Shown in pieces: positions 17,313-25,252 of a stretch of DNA of 64,000 bases (position 1 is its first letter; every line of letters begins with the position of its first letter). A program made the translations under genes and the position numbers. The stretch covers positions 330,725 through 394,724 of the forward strand of contig NZ_JYKS01000004.1 of assembly GCF_000935045.1 (NCBI RefSeq). The letters run 5' to 3'. The notes under the pieces were generated by a model. The model was not told the origin of the DNA, searched no databases, and saw nothing but the letters and a program-made list of their open reading frames with translations. Source of the DNA: Pseudomonas sp. 10-1B. GTDB taxonomy: Bacteria; Pseudomonadota; Gammaproteobacteria; Pseudomonadales; Pseudomonadaceae.

Positions 17313-17519
17313 TCAATGAGTTGTTCTGCCGCTCTTGCCGAAGGCCTTCATCTGGTAGTCGGTTACAGCCTGGAAGAGAGACTCAGCAATCAAACGCAAT
17401 CTTTCCACTTCGATTGCAGGCGCGCCTGCATCCTGAGCCTCATGGTAGTGGCGCATTGCCTCAACTGCCTCGATGTACGCAGGGTGGTCGGGCGGTAATA
17501 TCTCGGGCAGCTTGGACAT
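17313..17519 (-). CDS. small tandem protein 2, unknown function
   Basis: 68 residues, acidic and helical. Its C-terminal half 'EVERLRLIAESLFQAVTDYQ' is clearly related to that of the gene just upstream (17533-17742), so the two are tandem paralogues. Start at 17519 with GGAG upstream; 13 nt separate it from the previous stop. No domain is recognised. It could be a regulator or small structural protein; a toxin-antitoxin pair is unlikely because the two are homologous. Confidence 0.6.
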   Translation of the reverse strand: MSKLPEILPPDHPAYIEAVEAMRHYHEAQDAGAPAIEVERLRLIAESLFQAVTDYQMKAFGKSGRTTH

Positions 17520-17532
17520 CAGTGCTCCAGCG

Positions 17533-17742
17533 TTAGTGAGTAGACTCGGGCAGGCTGCCAGTTTCCAGCAACTGGAAATCTACCACCGCGTGATAAAGCG
17601 AGTCCGCCAGCAGTTTAAGTCGCTCGATTACCTCCACAGGTGCCCCGCCCTCTTCAGCTTCGCGATGCGCCCTTATCGCTGCAAGGGCTTCGCGTAGCAA
17701 TGGCTCTCCAGCTTTGGCCATGCCTTCTAAGGTTCGCTTCAT
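17533..17742 (-). CDS. small tandem protein 1, unknown function
   Basis: 69 residues, helical, with 'EVIERLKLLADSLYHAVVDFQ' matching the downstream paralogue at most positions. I chose ATG 17742 because the frame upstream (to 17853) runs into the IS end; a GGAG/GGTGG ribosome site precedes 17742. First gene of a two-gene unit reading away from the IS1182 element. Confidence 0.6.
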   Translation of the reverse strand: MKRTLEGMAKAGEPLLREALAAIRAHREAEEGGAPVEVIERLKLLADSLYHAVVDFQLLETGSLPESTH

Positions 17743-17830
17743 GATCCACCCACTCCACTGAGTTGAATCATTATAAGGCGCTAGCGAAGGGATGATGACT
17801 TGAAAACAGTCAGCAACGGCAGCTATCGAC

Positions 17831-19492
17831 CCAGGCTGTGTGAAAACGCCCACGGTTGTCTAACCTTCTGACCGTCGTGATCGTGGCGGGGGCAATCATG
17901 AAGCGGTTCATCAAAGGTGAGGTTCGGACGCAGGTCGCATTGCTGCCGGAGTGCCTGGACGACTACATCACCGATGAAAACCTAGTGCGAGTGGTCGATG
18001 TCTTCGTCGATGAACTCGACCTGGGCGCGCTCGGTTTCGCAGGCGTCGATCCGGTAGCAACAGGTCGCCCGGCCTACCATCCAGCGGTCCTGCTGAAGAT
18101 CTACATCTACGGCTACCTAAACCGCATTCAGTCCAGCCGCCGGCTTGAGCGTGAAGCTGAACGCAATGTCGAGTTGATGTGGCTCACTGGGCGTCTGGCT
18201 CCAGATTTCAAAACCATCGCCGACTTTCGCAAGGACAACGGTAAAGCCATTCGCAGCGTCTGCCGTCAGTTCGTGATTCTCTGTCATAACCTCAATCTGT
18301 TCTCTGAATCGATCATTGCCATCGACGGCAGCAAGTTCAAAGCAGTGAACAATCGCGACCGTAACTTCACCCAGACCAAGGTGAAGGCCCGTATGCAGCA
18401 AATCGAGCAGAGCATTGAGCGCTATCTGACAGCGATGGATTCGACAGACCGGGCAATGCCGGAAGTGGCCGTGGCCAAGGCCGAGAGACTGAAAGAGAAG
18501 ATCGAAACGCTGAAACAACAGATGCAGAAGCTCAAAGACATTGAAACGCAGCTACTTCAAAGCCCAGACAAACAAATCTCTCTCACAGATCCCGATGCCC
18601 GCTCCATGTCAGTTGGCGGTCGAGGCAGTGGCACCGTTGACTATAACGTACAAACGGCCGTTGACGATCAGCACCATCTGATCATTGCGCATGAGGTGAC
18701 GAATGTCGGTCATGATCGCGGCCAGTTGAGCAACATGGCGAAGCAAGCGCGTGACCAAATCGGTGCTGAATCGCTGACGGTCGTTGCCGACCGGGGCTAT
18801 TACACAGGCACGGAAATCGTTGCATGTGAGCAAGCTGGAATCTCGCCCTTCGTACCGAAGCCACTGACCTCTAGCAGCAAAGCCGAAGGTCGATTTGGCA
18901 AGCAGGATTTCCTGTACGTCTCGACATCGGATGAGTATCGATGCCCTGCGGGACAATTACTGACCAAGCGTTACTCAACATGGGAAGACGGGATGCTGAT
19001 GCATGTTTATTGGTTCTCGGGCTGCCAGTCCTGCGCAATGCACAAGCAATGTACGACGGGTAAAGAGCGGCGGTTGAAACGCTGGGAACATGAAACGGTC
19101 CTCGACTCGATGCAGGTTCAACTGGAGCACGATCCAGGGAAAATGAAGGTGCGCCGCCAAACCGTCGAGCCCCCATTTGGAACGCTCAAGTACTGGATGG
19201 GGGCGAGCCACTTCCTGACCAGAACCCTGCCAAGGGTCAGTACTGAAATGAACCTTCATGTGCTCGCTTACAACCTCAAGCGAATGATGAGCATCTTGGG
19301 CATCAGGGGGCTGCTCGAAGCGATCAAAAGGTGAAATGGTCTACTGAGGCGCTGTCCCCAGGAACGACTCATACCGGGCAGATGCCCCCTTGCGAGGCTA
19401 ATTGAGCTAATTCACGCAATCTCCTGCCAGTTTTGCAAACGACCCTAGATCCTCCCCCCTCAACACGTTCAGCGCGTTTTCACACAGCCTGG
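17831..19492 (+). mobile_element. IS1182-family insertion sequence, complete
   Basis: 1,662 bp bounded by inverted repeats CCAGGCTGTGTGAAAAC (17831-17847) and its complement (19476-19492), with one intact transposase gene. The DNA flanking the repeats (TATCGAC on the left, GGTCGAAAG-like on the right) also recurs near the MITE-like elements. The exact tips and target duplication are therefore uncertain by a few bases. Confidence 0.88.
17898..19334 (+). CDS. IS1182-family transposase
   Basis: 478 residues. The N-terminal DUF772 domain (MKRFIKGEVRTQVALLPECL ... RPAYHPAVLLKIYIYGYLN) is followed by a coiled coil (about 165-225) and a DDE catalytic domain with IAIDGSKFKAV, LTVVADRGYYTG and the C-terminal RRQTVEPPFGTLKYWMG. 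Full length and without stops, so probably active. ATG 17898 fits the family N-terminus; the in-frame ATG at 17856 adds 14 atypical residues. It may also mobilise the two MITE-like elements. Confidence 0.93.
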   Translation: MKRFIKGEVRTQVALLPECLDDYITDENLVRVVDVFVDELDLGALGFAGVDPVATGRPAYHPAVLLKIYIYGYLNRIQSSRRLEREAERNVELMWLTGRLAPDFKTIADFRKDNGKAIRSVCRQFVILCHNLNLFSESIIAIDGSKFKAVNNRDRNFTQTKVKARMQQIEQSIERYLTAMDSTDRAMPEVAVAKAERLKEKIETLKQQMQKLKDIETQLLQSPDKQISLTDPDARSMSVGGRGSGTVDYNVQTAVDDQHHLIIAHEVTNVGHDRGQLSNMAKQARDQIGAESLTVVADRGYYTGTEIVACEQAGISPFVPKPLTSSSKAEGRFGKQDFLYVSTSDEYRCPAGQLLTKRYSTWEDGMLMHVYWFSGCQSCAMHKQCTTGKERRLKRWEHETVLDSMQVQLEHDPGKMKVRRQTVEPPFGTLKYWMGASHFLTRTLPRVSTEMNLHVLAYNLKRMMSILGIRGLLEAIKR

Positions 19493-19741
19493 GCCGAAAG
19501 CCGCCTCCTGTAGAAAGCATGAATACCGCCACTCGCCCGCAAAGGCAGTTGTGGGAACACATGACCAGCTAACTGTAGGAGGTGCCTGTAAGGGCCTCAT
19601 CGCCGGCGTACCGGCTGAGTTATCCCGTCATCTGCCCCCAGAGTCGACAGAAGTCGCAGCTCAATCCCAAGTAATCTTGTCATTTGCAATCGCTTAGGGC
19701 AGGGTCGATACCACGGACATCTCTGCCAAAGGAGTCACACC
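19493..19741. other. intergenic stretch after the IS
   Basis: No gene or clear regulatory site is seen in this part of the 407-nt gap that starts at the transposase stop. A ribosome site (AAGGAG) ends it in front of the aminotransferase gene. Confidence 0.5.
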
Positions 19742-20875
19742 ATGTCAAAGATATATCCCGATATCGATCCTGAGGGACTGGTCGAGTACTCGGTGGTCTA
19801 CACCGACCGCTCGCTCAACCACATGTCGCAGTCGTTTCAAGGTGTGATGAAGAACATTTCCAGCACCCTGAAACAGGTCTACAACGCCCAGGCTGTTGCG
19901 GTAGTCCCCGGCAGTGGCACATTCGGCATGGAAGCGGTGGCGCGCCAGTTCGCCAACGGCCAGCAATGTTTGGTGATACGCAACGGCTGGTTCAGTTACC
20001 GCTGGAGCCAGATCCTTGAGATGGGCAACATCCCGGCGGCCACTACGGTGCTAAAAGCCCGACCGGTCGACACGGGGCGCCAGGCTGCCTACGCTCCGCC
20101 CCCTCTGGACGAAGTGCTGGCAGCCATTGAGGCGCAGAAGCCGCAGATTGTCTTCGCCCCCCACGTTGAAACGTCATCAGGGATCATCCTGCCCGATGAG
20201 TACCTGCGGGCCGTAGGCGACGCCGTGCATGCGCAGGGTGGCCTGTTCGTGCTGGACTGCATCGCCTCAGGCGCGCTTTGGGTTGATATGCAGAAATGCG
20301 CGGTCGACCTGCTGATCAGTGCACCGCAGAAGGGCTGGAGCGCCTCTCCTTGCTGCGCCCTGGTGATGCTCAGCGCTTTGGCCCTCAAGCGCATCGAGCA
20401 GACGCAAAGCAGCAGCTTCGCCTGCGACCTGAAAAAGTGGCTTCAGATCATGCAGGCTTATGAACAGGGTGGACATGCCTACCATGCGACCATGCCCAGC
20501 GACTCCCTCGCGCGATTTAACGAAGTGATGAAGGAGACGCAAACCTACGGTTTCGACAAGGTCCGCGACGAACAACAGGCCCTGGGTGATCGGGTGCGCG
20601 CAATGATGACTGGCAAAGGTATCAAGAGCGTGGCCGCAGCCGGCTTTCAGGCCCCAGGCGTAGTGGTGAGCTACACCGATGATGCCGACATCAAGAGCGG
20701 TAAGAAGTTTGCCGACCACAATCTGCAGATCGCCGCCGGTGTGCCGTTGCAATGCGACGAGCCGGCCGACTTCCAGACCTTCCGCATCGGTCTGTTCGGG
20801 CTCGAAAAACTGCACAACATCGATCGCACGGTCAACACCCTTGAGCAGGCACTGGACGAGGTGATGGTTAACTAG
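19742..20875 (+). CDS. class V aminotransferase (alanine-glyoxylate type)
   Basis: 377-residue PLP enzyme of fold type I. The PLP lysine is K197 in SAPQKGWSAS, preceded by the conserved LFVLDCIASGALWVDMQ aspartate region. The N-terminal GSGTFGMEAVARQF loop binds phosphate. Likely substrates are small amino acids or glyoxylate, as in the AGXT/SPT group; the exact one cannot be read. AAGGAG precedes the ATG. Followed after 20 nt by a YdeI-like gene, so likely co-transcribed. It is metabolic cargo inside the conjugation module and lies just after an IS. Confidence 0.88.
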   Translation: MSKIYPDIDPEGLVEYSVVYTDRSLNHMSQSFQGVMKNISSTLKQVYNAQAVAVVPGSGTFGMEAVARQFANGQQCLVIRNGWFSYRWSQILEMGNIPAATTVLKARPVDTGRQAAYAPPPLDEVLAAIEAQKPQIVFAPHVETSSGIILPDEYLRAVGDAVHAQGGLFVLDCIASGALWVDMQKCAVDLLISAPQKGWSASPCCALVMLSALALKRIEQTQSSSFACDLKKWLQIMQAYEQGGHAYHATMPSDSLARFNEVMKETQTYGFDKVRDEQQALGDRVRAMMTGKGIKSVAAAGFQAPGVVVSYTDDADIKSGKKFADHNLQIAAGVPLQCDEPADFQTFRIGLFGLEKLHNIDRTVNTLEQALDEVMVN

Positions 20876-20895
20876 GCTCAGTTGGAGGACTTGCA

Positions 20896-21447
20896 ATGAC
20901 AACAAACGATGTGAAGTCCCGATTCGAAGCAAAGCTTCTTCGTCCGGCAAAGCCCGGTGATGATACGTCGTGGGCTTTCGCAGTCCTTCCAAGAGACGCG
21001 AGTGAACGGTTCCCGAGGCGAGGAAGGACGACAGCCGAAGGCACAATCAATGGGCACCCTTTCCGGGCAACCCTTGAGCCCGATGGTCAACTGAGCCATT
21101 GGCTGAAGGTAGGTCGCGAGTTACTCGACGTCGCAGGTGTGGCCGTTGGAGATATCGTTACCCTCGAGCTAACCCCTGTGAAGAAGGAACCCGAGCCTGA
21201 CATCCCGGCAGATTTTGCGGAAGCACTGACAGCCTCGCCTGAGGCTCGTAAAGTTTGGAACAATACAACGACCATCGCGCGCGTAGACTGGATCCACTGG
21301 ATTACTTCAGCGAAGCAACTCAAGACACGCGAAAAGCGAATGGGTGATGCCTGCGATATGCTTGCAACCGGCAAGAAGCAGGTTTGCTGTTTCGACCCGT
21401 CCGGCTACTACAGTAAAGCCTTCCGTGCACCCGAGGGAGAAAATTAA
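20896..21447 (+). CDS. YdeI/OmdA family protein (DUF1905 + OmdA)
   Basis: 183 residues. The N-terminal DUF1905 beta-barrel-like part (FEAKLLRPAKPGDDTSWAF ... GTINGHPFRATLEPDG) is followed by the OmdA helical part (FAEALTASPEARKVWNN ... WIHWITSAKQLKTREKR). The family is bacteriocin/YdeI-related and poorly understood. GGAGGA lies 8 nt before the ATG. Likely in one transcript with the aminotransferase. Cargo gene. Confidence 0.85.
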   Translation: MTTNDVKSRFEAKLLRPAKPGDDTSWAFAVLPRDASERFPRRGRTTAEGTINGHPFRATLEPDGQLSHWLKVGRELLDVAGVAVGDIVTLELTPVKKEPEPDIPADFAEALTASPEARKVWNNTTTIARVDWIHWITSAKQLKTREKRMGDACDMLATGKKQVCCFDPSGYYSKAFRAPEGEN

Positions 21448-21506
21448 CCCAGGACCGGCAAAACCGACCTTTTGGTTTAATTGAGCTGAGTGTCTGCATA
21501 GGGTCG

Positions 21507-21665
21507 AGGCTGTGTGAAAACTTCGACGGTGCTCAGACTGGTTAAAAAACAACCTAAAAATCGCGTTCTTACGTGGATTCTGGATCTGTTGAGTAGCCAG
21601 ACTTTTTCAGAATTCGCGTAAGAACGCGTTCTTCGAAATGGTGTTGGGGTTTTCACACAGCCTGG
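21507..21665 (+). mobile_element. second MITE-like element (IS1182-type ends)
   Basis: About 159 bp. Left end AGGCTGTGTGAAAAC (21507-21521), right end GTTTTCACACAGCCTGG (21649-21665). Internal arms CGCGTTCTTACG and CGTAAGAACGCG are exactly complementary. The layout and parts of the inside match the element at 12994-13154 (for example GACTGGTTAAAAAAC against GGCTGGTTAGAAAAC). Non-coding. Confidence 0.72.
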
Positions 21666-21818
21666 GTCGAAAGCAGACGTTCGCAGGACGGTCCCGGACG
21701 CCCATAGGGCCTGAACCAAGGGTGTATAGTAAAGTTGAATCAGGTGGCCAGAGCGCATGCATCTCCAACTAAAGTCGCCTTCAAATGTACCTACTTGCCC
21801 CACTCCTCAGGTAATTTC

Positions 21819-22238
21819 ATGACGTTGAAGTCATCGTTTGCCAACGTGCTTCGAGTACTACGCAGTCAGCGCAACATCACCCAGCGCGGATTTGCCGACA
21901 CGACCAGCCGTACCTACTTGTCCAAGCTCGAAACCGGTAGATCGAGCATCACGCTGGACAAACTTGAGCAGCTTAGCGAGCGATTGGAAATGAGCCCTTT
22001 GACACTGGTAGCTTTGACGCTAAGCGAGGATACGGGGCAGACGGCAAATGAGTTGCTCGCCAGAACCCAAAACGAGATCCGGGCGCTTGAGTCAGATGGC
22101 CGAATTCCAGGGTTACAGGCCACTCTGGGGAACGATCTAGCTGCACGTCCATTGCCGGCCAGCTCACGCAATCCTCGAATAAAAATGACCTCACACGCTA
22201 TAGGTTCCGTTCAGGCGGAGCTGTCCTTCACCGACTGA
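21819..22238 (+). CDS. Xre-family regulator
   Basis: 139 residues with a Cro/C1 helix-turn-helix at about 4-62 (FANVLRVLRSQRNITQRGFAD...SRTYLSKLETGRSSI) and a C-terminal tail without a known domain. I chose ATG 21819, which gives the usual short lead before the HTH; an in-frame ATG at 21735 adds 28 atypical residues. It lies at the right edge of the cargo, before the second conjugation block, and may regulate that block or be cargo. Confidence 0.8.
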   Translation: MTLKSSFANVLRVLRSQRNITQRGFADTTSRTYLSKLETGRSSITLDKLEQLSERLEMSPLTLVALTLSEDTGQTANELLARTQNEIRALESDGRIPGLQATLGNDLAARPLPASSRNPRIKMTSHAIGSVQAELSFTD

Positions 22239-22447
22239 TGGCTGGCTAGCCTCTCAGGCGTTCGCTGCAGCATTCGTGAGGCCAGCAGCGCTCGCAGATT
22301 AGTATCGTCCCCACCTTGGTTGAACTCCAGTCTTACCCCGGTCCGGCCAACTTCGCCAGAAAGCGAAAGGCCAAGAATCCTTTTAACTCGTGCCCCAACT
22401 CGCCCACTCAGTAATGGTGGCGACCAGAGATTGCTCTGGAGCCCGCC

Positions 22448-22783
22448 ATGAGGACATATGCCTTCCCGTTGCTTGTGATTTTTCTAGCAACACTCCCGGC
22501 TGTTGCACAAGAAAATCGCGAGCGCTCGGATCTGGGACTCGTGCAACGACAGTTCAATGCCATCGAACAGTTGGTGGATCGCGCGGAAAGCGGCTCTGAC
22601 GGTGCCACTGGAGCGCGCTATCGCTTCGACTATCAGAGGTTTGCGGCCGACCTCGAACGTGTACGTGAAGGCATCCGTAACTACCTGTCACCCTCCCGCG
22701 CGCAGCCAGCCGACCTGGTCGAGCTGGCCGGTCAGTACCGTACTGAAGCGCCTCACTCGAGCCCCTCCAATGAGCATGACTGA
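22448..22783 (+). CDS. RAQPRD-family ICE protein (TIGR01690)
   Basis: 111 residues with a signal peptide (ending near PAVAQE). The family signature is RAQPADLVEL here, against the typical RAQPRDL, around residue 85-95. It is an exported protein of unknown activity that heads the second conjugation operon in ICEs of this type. It overlaps the next gene by 14 nt. Confidence 0.9.
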   Translation: MRTYAFPLLVIFLATLPAVAQENRERSDLGLVQRQFNAIEQLVDRAESGSDGATGARYRFDYQRFAADLERVREGIRNYLSPSRAQPADLVELAGQYRTEAPHSSPSNEHD

Positions 22784-23009
22784 AGCTCAACTCAGCGCGT
22801 TTTCTGCCGTGGCCGGGTTCACCCCGCAGCTCAGTTCGGTGCTGTGGCGCTCATCGGTACTGGTGCTCGCGTTGCTCTGGTGCGCTTGGGCCCTGTGGAC
22901 CGGCTACCGCGGATGGGCTGCCGGTAACCTCAATTTCGGCGCATTGGGCGGCAGCACGCTGCGCCTGGCGTTAGCACTGATCGTGCTGATGTTTTTCATG
23001 CTGTCGTAA
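22770..23009 (+). CDS. ICE membrane protein, PFL_4701 family (TIGR03758)
   Basis: 79 residues with two membrane helices (about 25-45 and 60-78) and a conserved turn 'GYRGWAAGNLNFGALGGS'. Probably a small inner-membrane part of the mating channel. ATG 22770 or ATG 22776 may be the start; both are in frame. Confidence 0.88.
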   Translation: MSMTEAQLSAFSAVAGFTPQLSSVLWRSSVLVLALLWCAWALWTGYRGWAAGNLNFGALGGSTLRLALALIVLMFFMLS

Positions 23010-23024
23010 CTAGGAGACCCTGCC

Positions 23025-23402
23025 ATGAAACCCTCCCGTCGCTGCCTCCTTCCGCTGCCCCTGCTGCGAGCTACCTATCCAAAAGCCCTGTTCGGCAGTT
23101 TGGTGCTGCTGAGCTCGACGCTGGCGTGGGCTGATCTGCCGACAATGGAAGCGCCCTCCCGCGGCGAAGGCTCGGGCCTGATCGACACCATCAAGAACTA
23201 CGCCTACGACGGCGGCATCCTGCTAGGCCTTTTGATCGCCACCCTCGCCTTTCTCGGTGTGGCCTGGCATTCACTTACCGTCTATGCCGACGTGCAGAAC
23301 CAGCGCAAGACCTGGAAGGACCTCGGCGCCGTGGTCGGCGTCGGTGCACTTTTGGTGGTGGTGATTCTGTGGTTCCTGACCAAAGCTGCCACGATTCTGT
23401 GA
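23025..23402 (+). CDS. ICE pilin-like membrane protein, PFL_4702 family (TIGR03745)
   Basis: 125 residues: a long signal peptide (to about TLAWA), then two membrane helices (about 68-85 and 102-122) separated by a short basic loop (QNQRKTWKD). The layout is that of VirB2/TraA-like pilins, and the family occupies that position in the operon. A pilin role is inferred, not shown. Confidence 0.88.
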   Translation: MKPSRRCLLPLPLLRATYPKALFGSLVLLSSTLAWADLPTMEAPSRGEGSGLIDTIKNYAYDGGILLGLLIATLAFLGVAWHSLTVYADVQNQRKTWKDLGAVVGVGALLVVVILWFLTKAATIL

Positions 23403-23409
23403 GGTCGCC

Positions 23410-23811
23410 ATGTCCGACGTCCCTGCTACCCTACCCGACGGCACTCTGACCTTCCTGCCGGAACGCCTCAACCGCGATCCAGCCGTCCTTCGCGGCCTCA
23501 CCAACGACGAGATGTGGGTCGCCCTGATCGTCGGTGCCGTGCTGGGTGTGGTCCTCGGCGGACCACTGGCGGTGGCCACCGCCTCCATCGCCACGCTCCC
23601 CACCTGCCTGTTCTTGAGCATGGCGTTGGTGCTGCTCGGCGGCGGCAAACTGCTGCGCCGGGCCAAACGCGCCCGCCCCGAAACCTGGTTGTACCGGCGC
23701 CTGCAGTGGCAGCTGGCGGTGCACTGGGGCATCGGTACTCACCAGTTGATCCTGCACTCCGGCCCGTGGACCGTGCGCCGTACACGCGGACGTGTGAGGG
23801 CCACGCCATGA
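23410..23811 (+). CDS. conjugation protein TIGR03750 (VirB3/TraL-like)
   Basis: 133 residues with a hydrophobic pair (about 40-75) after 'NRDPAVLRGLTNDEMW', a motif typical of this family, and a basic C-terminus. It is probably an inner-membrane channel protein by position and size. Coupled to the next gene (stop overlaps ATG). Confidence 0.88.
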   Translation: MSDVPATLPDGTLTFLPERLNRDPAVLRGLTNDEMWVALIVGAVLGVVLGGPLAVATASIATLPTCLFLSMALVLLGGGKLLRRAKRARPETWLYRRLQWQLAVHWGIGTHQLILHSGPWTVRRTRGRVRATP

Positions 23812-24446
23812 GCCGTTTTCGCAACAAGGTAGATGCGCAGCAGGCGCATATCCTCAGCCTGCGCCTGGCCGTGGTGACCCTGGCACTGCTGTGCGCCGGA
23901 CTGTGGTACGGCTGGCAGTCCGCCCCCTCCGAACTGACCATTCACGTGCCACCCGACCTACGTTCCGGTAGCACCCGCAAATGGTGGGACGTGCCGCCGG
24001 AAAACATCTACGCCTTCGCCCTGTACATCTTCGGCCAGCTCAACCGTTGGCCCACCGACGGCGAGGTCGACTACCACCGCGCCATCTTCGCCTTGCAGCC
24101 CTACCTGACACCAGCGTGCAAGACCTTCTTCGACGGCGACTTCGAGTACCGCAAGGCCGCAGGCGAACTGCGCGGCCGCGTGCGCGGCGTGTACGAAGTG
24201 CTGGGCCGCGGTTACAGCAACGATCCCGACCTGCGGGTAAAGCAGCTGGATAAGCACAGCTGGCTGGTCAAGCTCGACCTCAATGCCGACGAGTACTACG
24301 CCGCTGAGCCGGTGAAGCGCGTGGTGGTGCGCTACCCGCTGCGCGTGGTGCGCTTCGACGTCGATCCCGAGCACAACAAGTGGGGCCTGGCCCTGGACTG
24401 TTACGAAGGCACACCGCAGAAGCTGACGCTGCCGGGAGGTGCGTGA
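23808..24446 (+). CDS. ICE protein, PFL_4703 family (TIGR03746, TraE/VirB8-like)
   Basis: 212 residues with one N-terminal membrane helix (about 18-36) and a periplasmic domain containing 'VPPENIYAFALYIFGQLNRWP' and 'KTFFDGDFEYRK'. The topology is that of bitopic VirB8/TraE assembly proteins. ATG 23808 overlaps the previous stop. The stop shares its last base with the next ATG. Confidence 0.9.
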   Translation: MSRFRNKVDAQQAHILSLRLAVVTLALLCAGLWYGWQSAPSELTIHVPPDLRSGSTRKWWDVPPENIYAFALYIFGQLNRWPTDGEVDYHRAIFALQPYLTPACKTFFDGDFEYRKAAGELRGRVRGVYEVLGRGYSNDPDLRVKQLDKHSWLVKLDLNADEYYAAEPVKRVVVRYPLRVVRFDVDPEHNKWGLALDCYEGTPQKLTLPGGA

Positions 24447-25252
24447 TGATGCGTGTCTTAATCCTGATTCTGGTCTTGGTCGCCGGCTGGTGTTCCGCCG
24501 TAGCTGCCGTCGAGGTCAAGTACTGGGACCGCCTGCCGCTGGCCGTGCCGCTGACGGTGGGCCAGGAACGTATCCTGATGCTGGATGAGGATTTCCGCGT
24601 CGGGCTGCCCAGCGCGACCACCAGCAAGCTGCGCGTGCAGTCGGTCGGTGGAACGGTGTACCTGCGTGCGTCGGAAGCCACCCCCCCTACTCGACTGCAA
24701 CTGCAGTCGGTGAAGTCGGGGGACATCATCCTGGTCGACGTCGAAGCACTCGAAGGTAACGAGGCGCTTGAGCCGGTTAAGATCGTTGCCCAGGCACAGG
24801 CTACGGACGTGGACACCGCGAAAGACACAGCGCCTGCAGCGACGCCAGTACCGGTTGTGCTGACTCGCTATGCGGCGCAGAACCTGTATGCGCCGCTGCG
24901 CACCGTGGCACCCTTGCCTAGTGTGCGTCGGGTCCCGCTAGGCGACTCCTCTGGATTCAGCACACTGCTACCGACCGAGCATGTGGCCATCAAGGGACTC
25001 GCAGCCTGGCGGCTGGGTGAGTATTGGGTGACGGCGGTGAAGATCGTCAACCGTGGGCCGGCCAAGGTCACGCTGGACCCGCGTCACCTGCAGGCCACGC
25101 TGTACGCCGCCACCTTCCAGCACGAGTACCTTGGCCGCGCTGGTACGCCCGAAGACACCACCGTGGCGTACCTGGTCACCCGGGGCGGCGACCTGAAGCA
25201 CGCGCTGCTGCTGCCACCTCTAGCGCCGGAGGCCGCCGATCATGAAAGCTAA
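24446..25252 (+). CDS. ICE protein, PFL_4704 family (TIGR03749, TraK/VirB9-like)
   Basis: 268 residues with a signal peptide (to about VAAVE). Conserved regions are 'VKYWDRLPLAVPLTVGQERI', 'GGTVYLRASEATPPTRLQLQ' and the C-terminal 'GEYWVTAVKIVNRGPAKVTLDPRHL'. Expected to be a periplasmic/outer-membrane core-complex component that interacts with the PFL_4705 protein next to it. It overlaps that gene by 11 nt. Confidence 0.9.
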   Translation: MMRVLILILVLVAGWCSAVAAVEVKYWDRLPLAVPLTVGQERILMLDEDFRVGLPSATTSKLRVQSVGGTVYLRASEATPPTRLQLQSVKSGDIILVDVEALEGNEALEPVKIVAQAQATDVDTAKDTAPAATPVPVVLTRYAAQNLYAPLRTVAPLPSVRRVPLGDSSGFSTLLPTEHVAIKGLAAWRLGEYWVTAVKIVNRGPAKVTLDPRHLQATLYAATFQHEYLGRAGTPEDTTVAYLVTRGGDLKHALLLPPLAPEAADHES

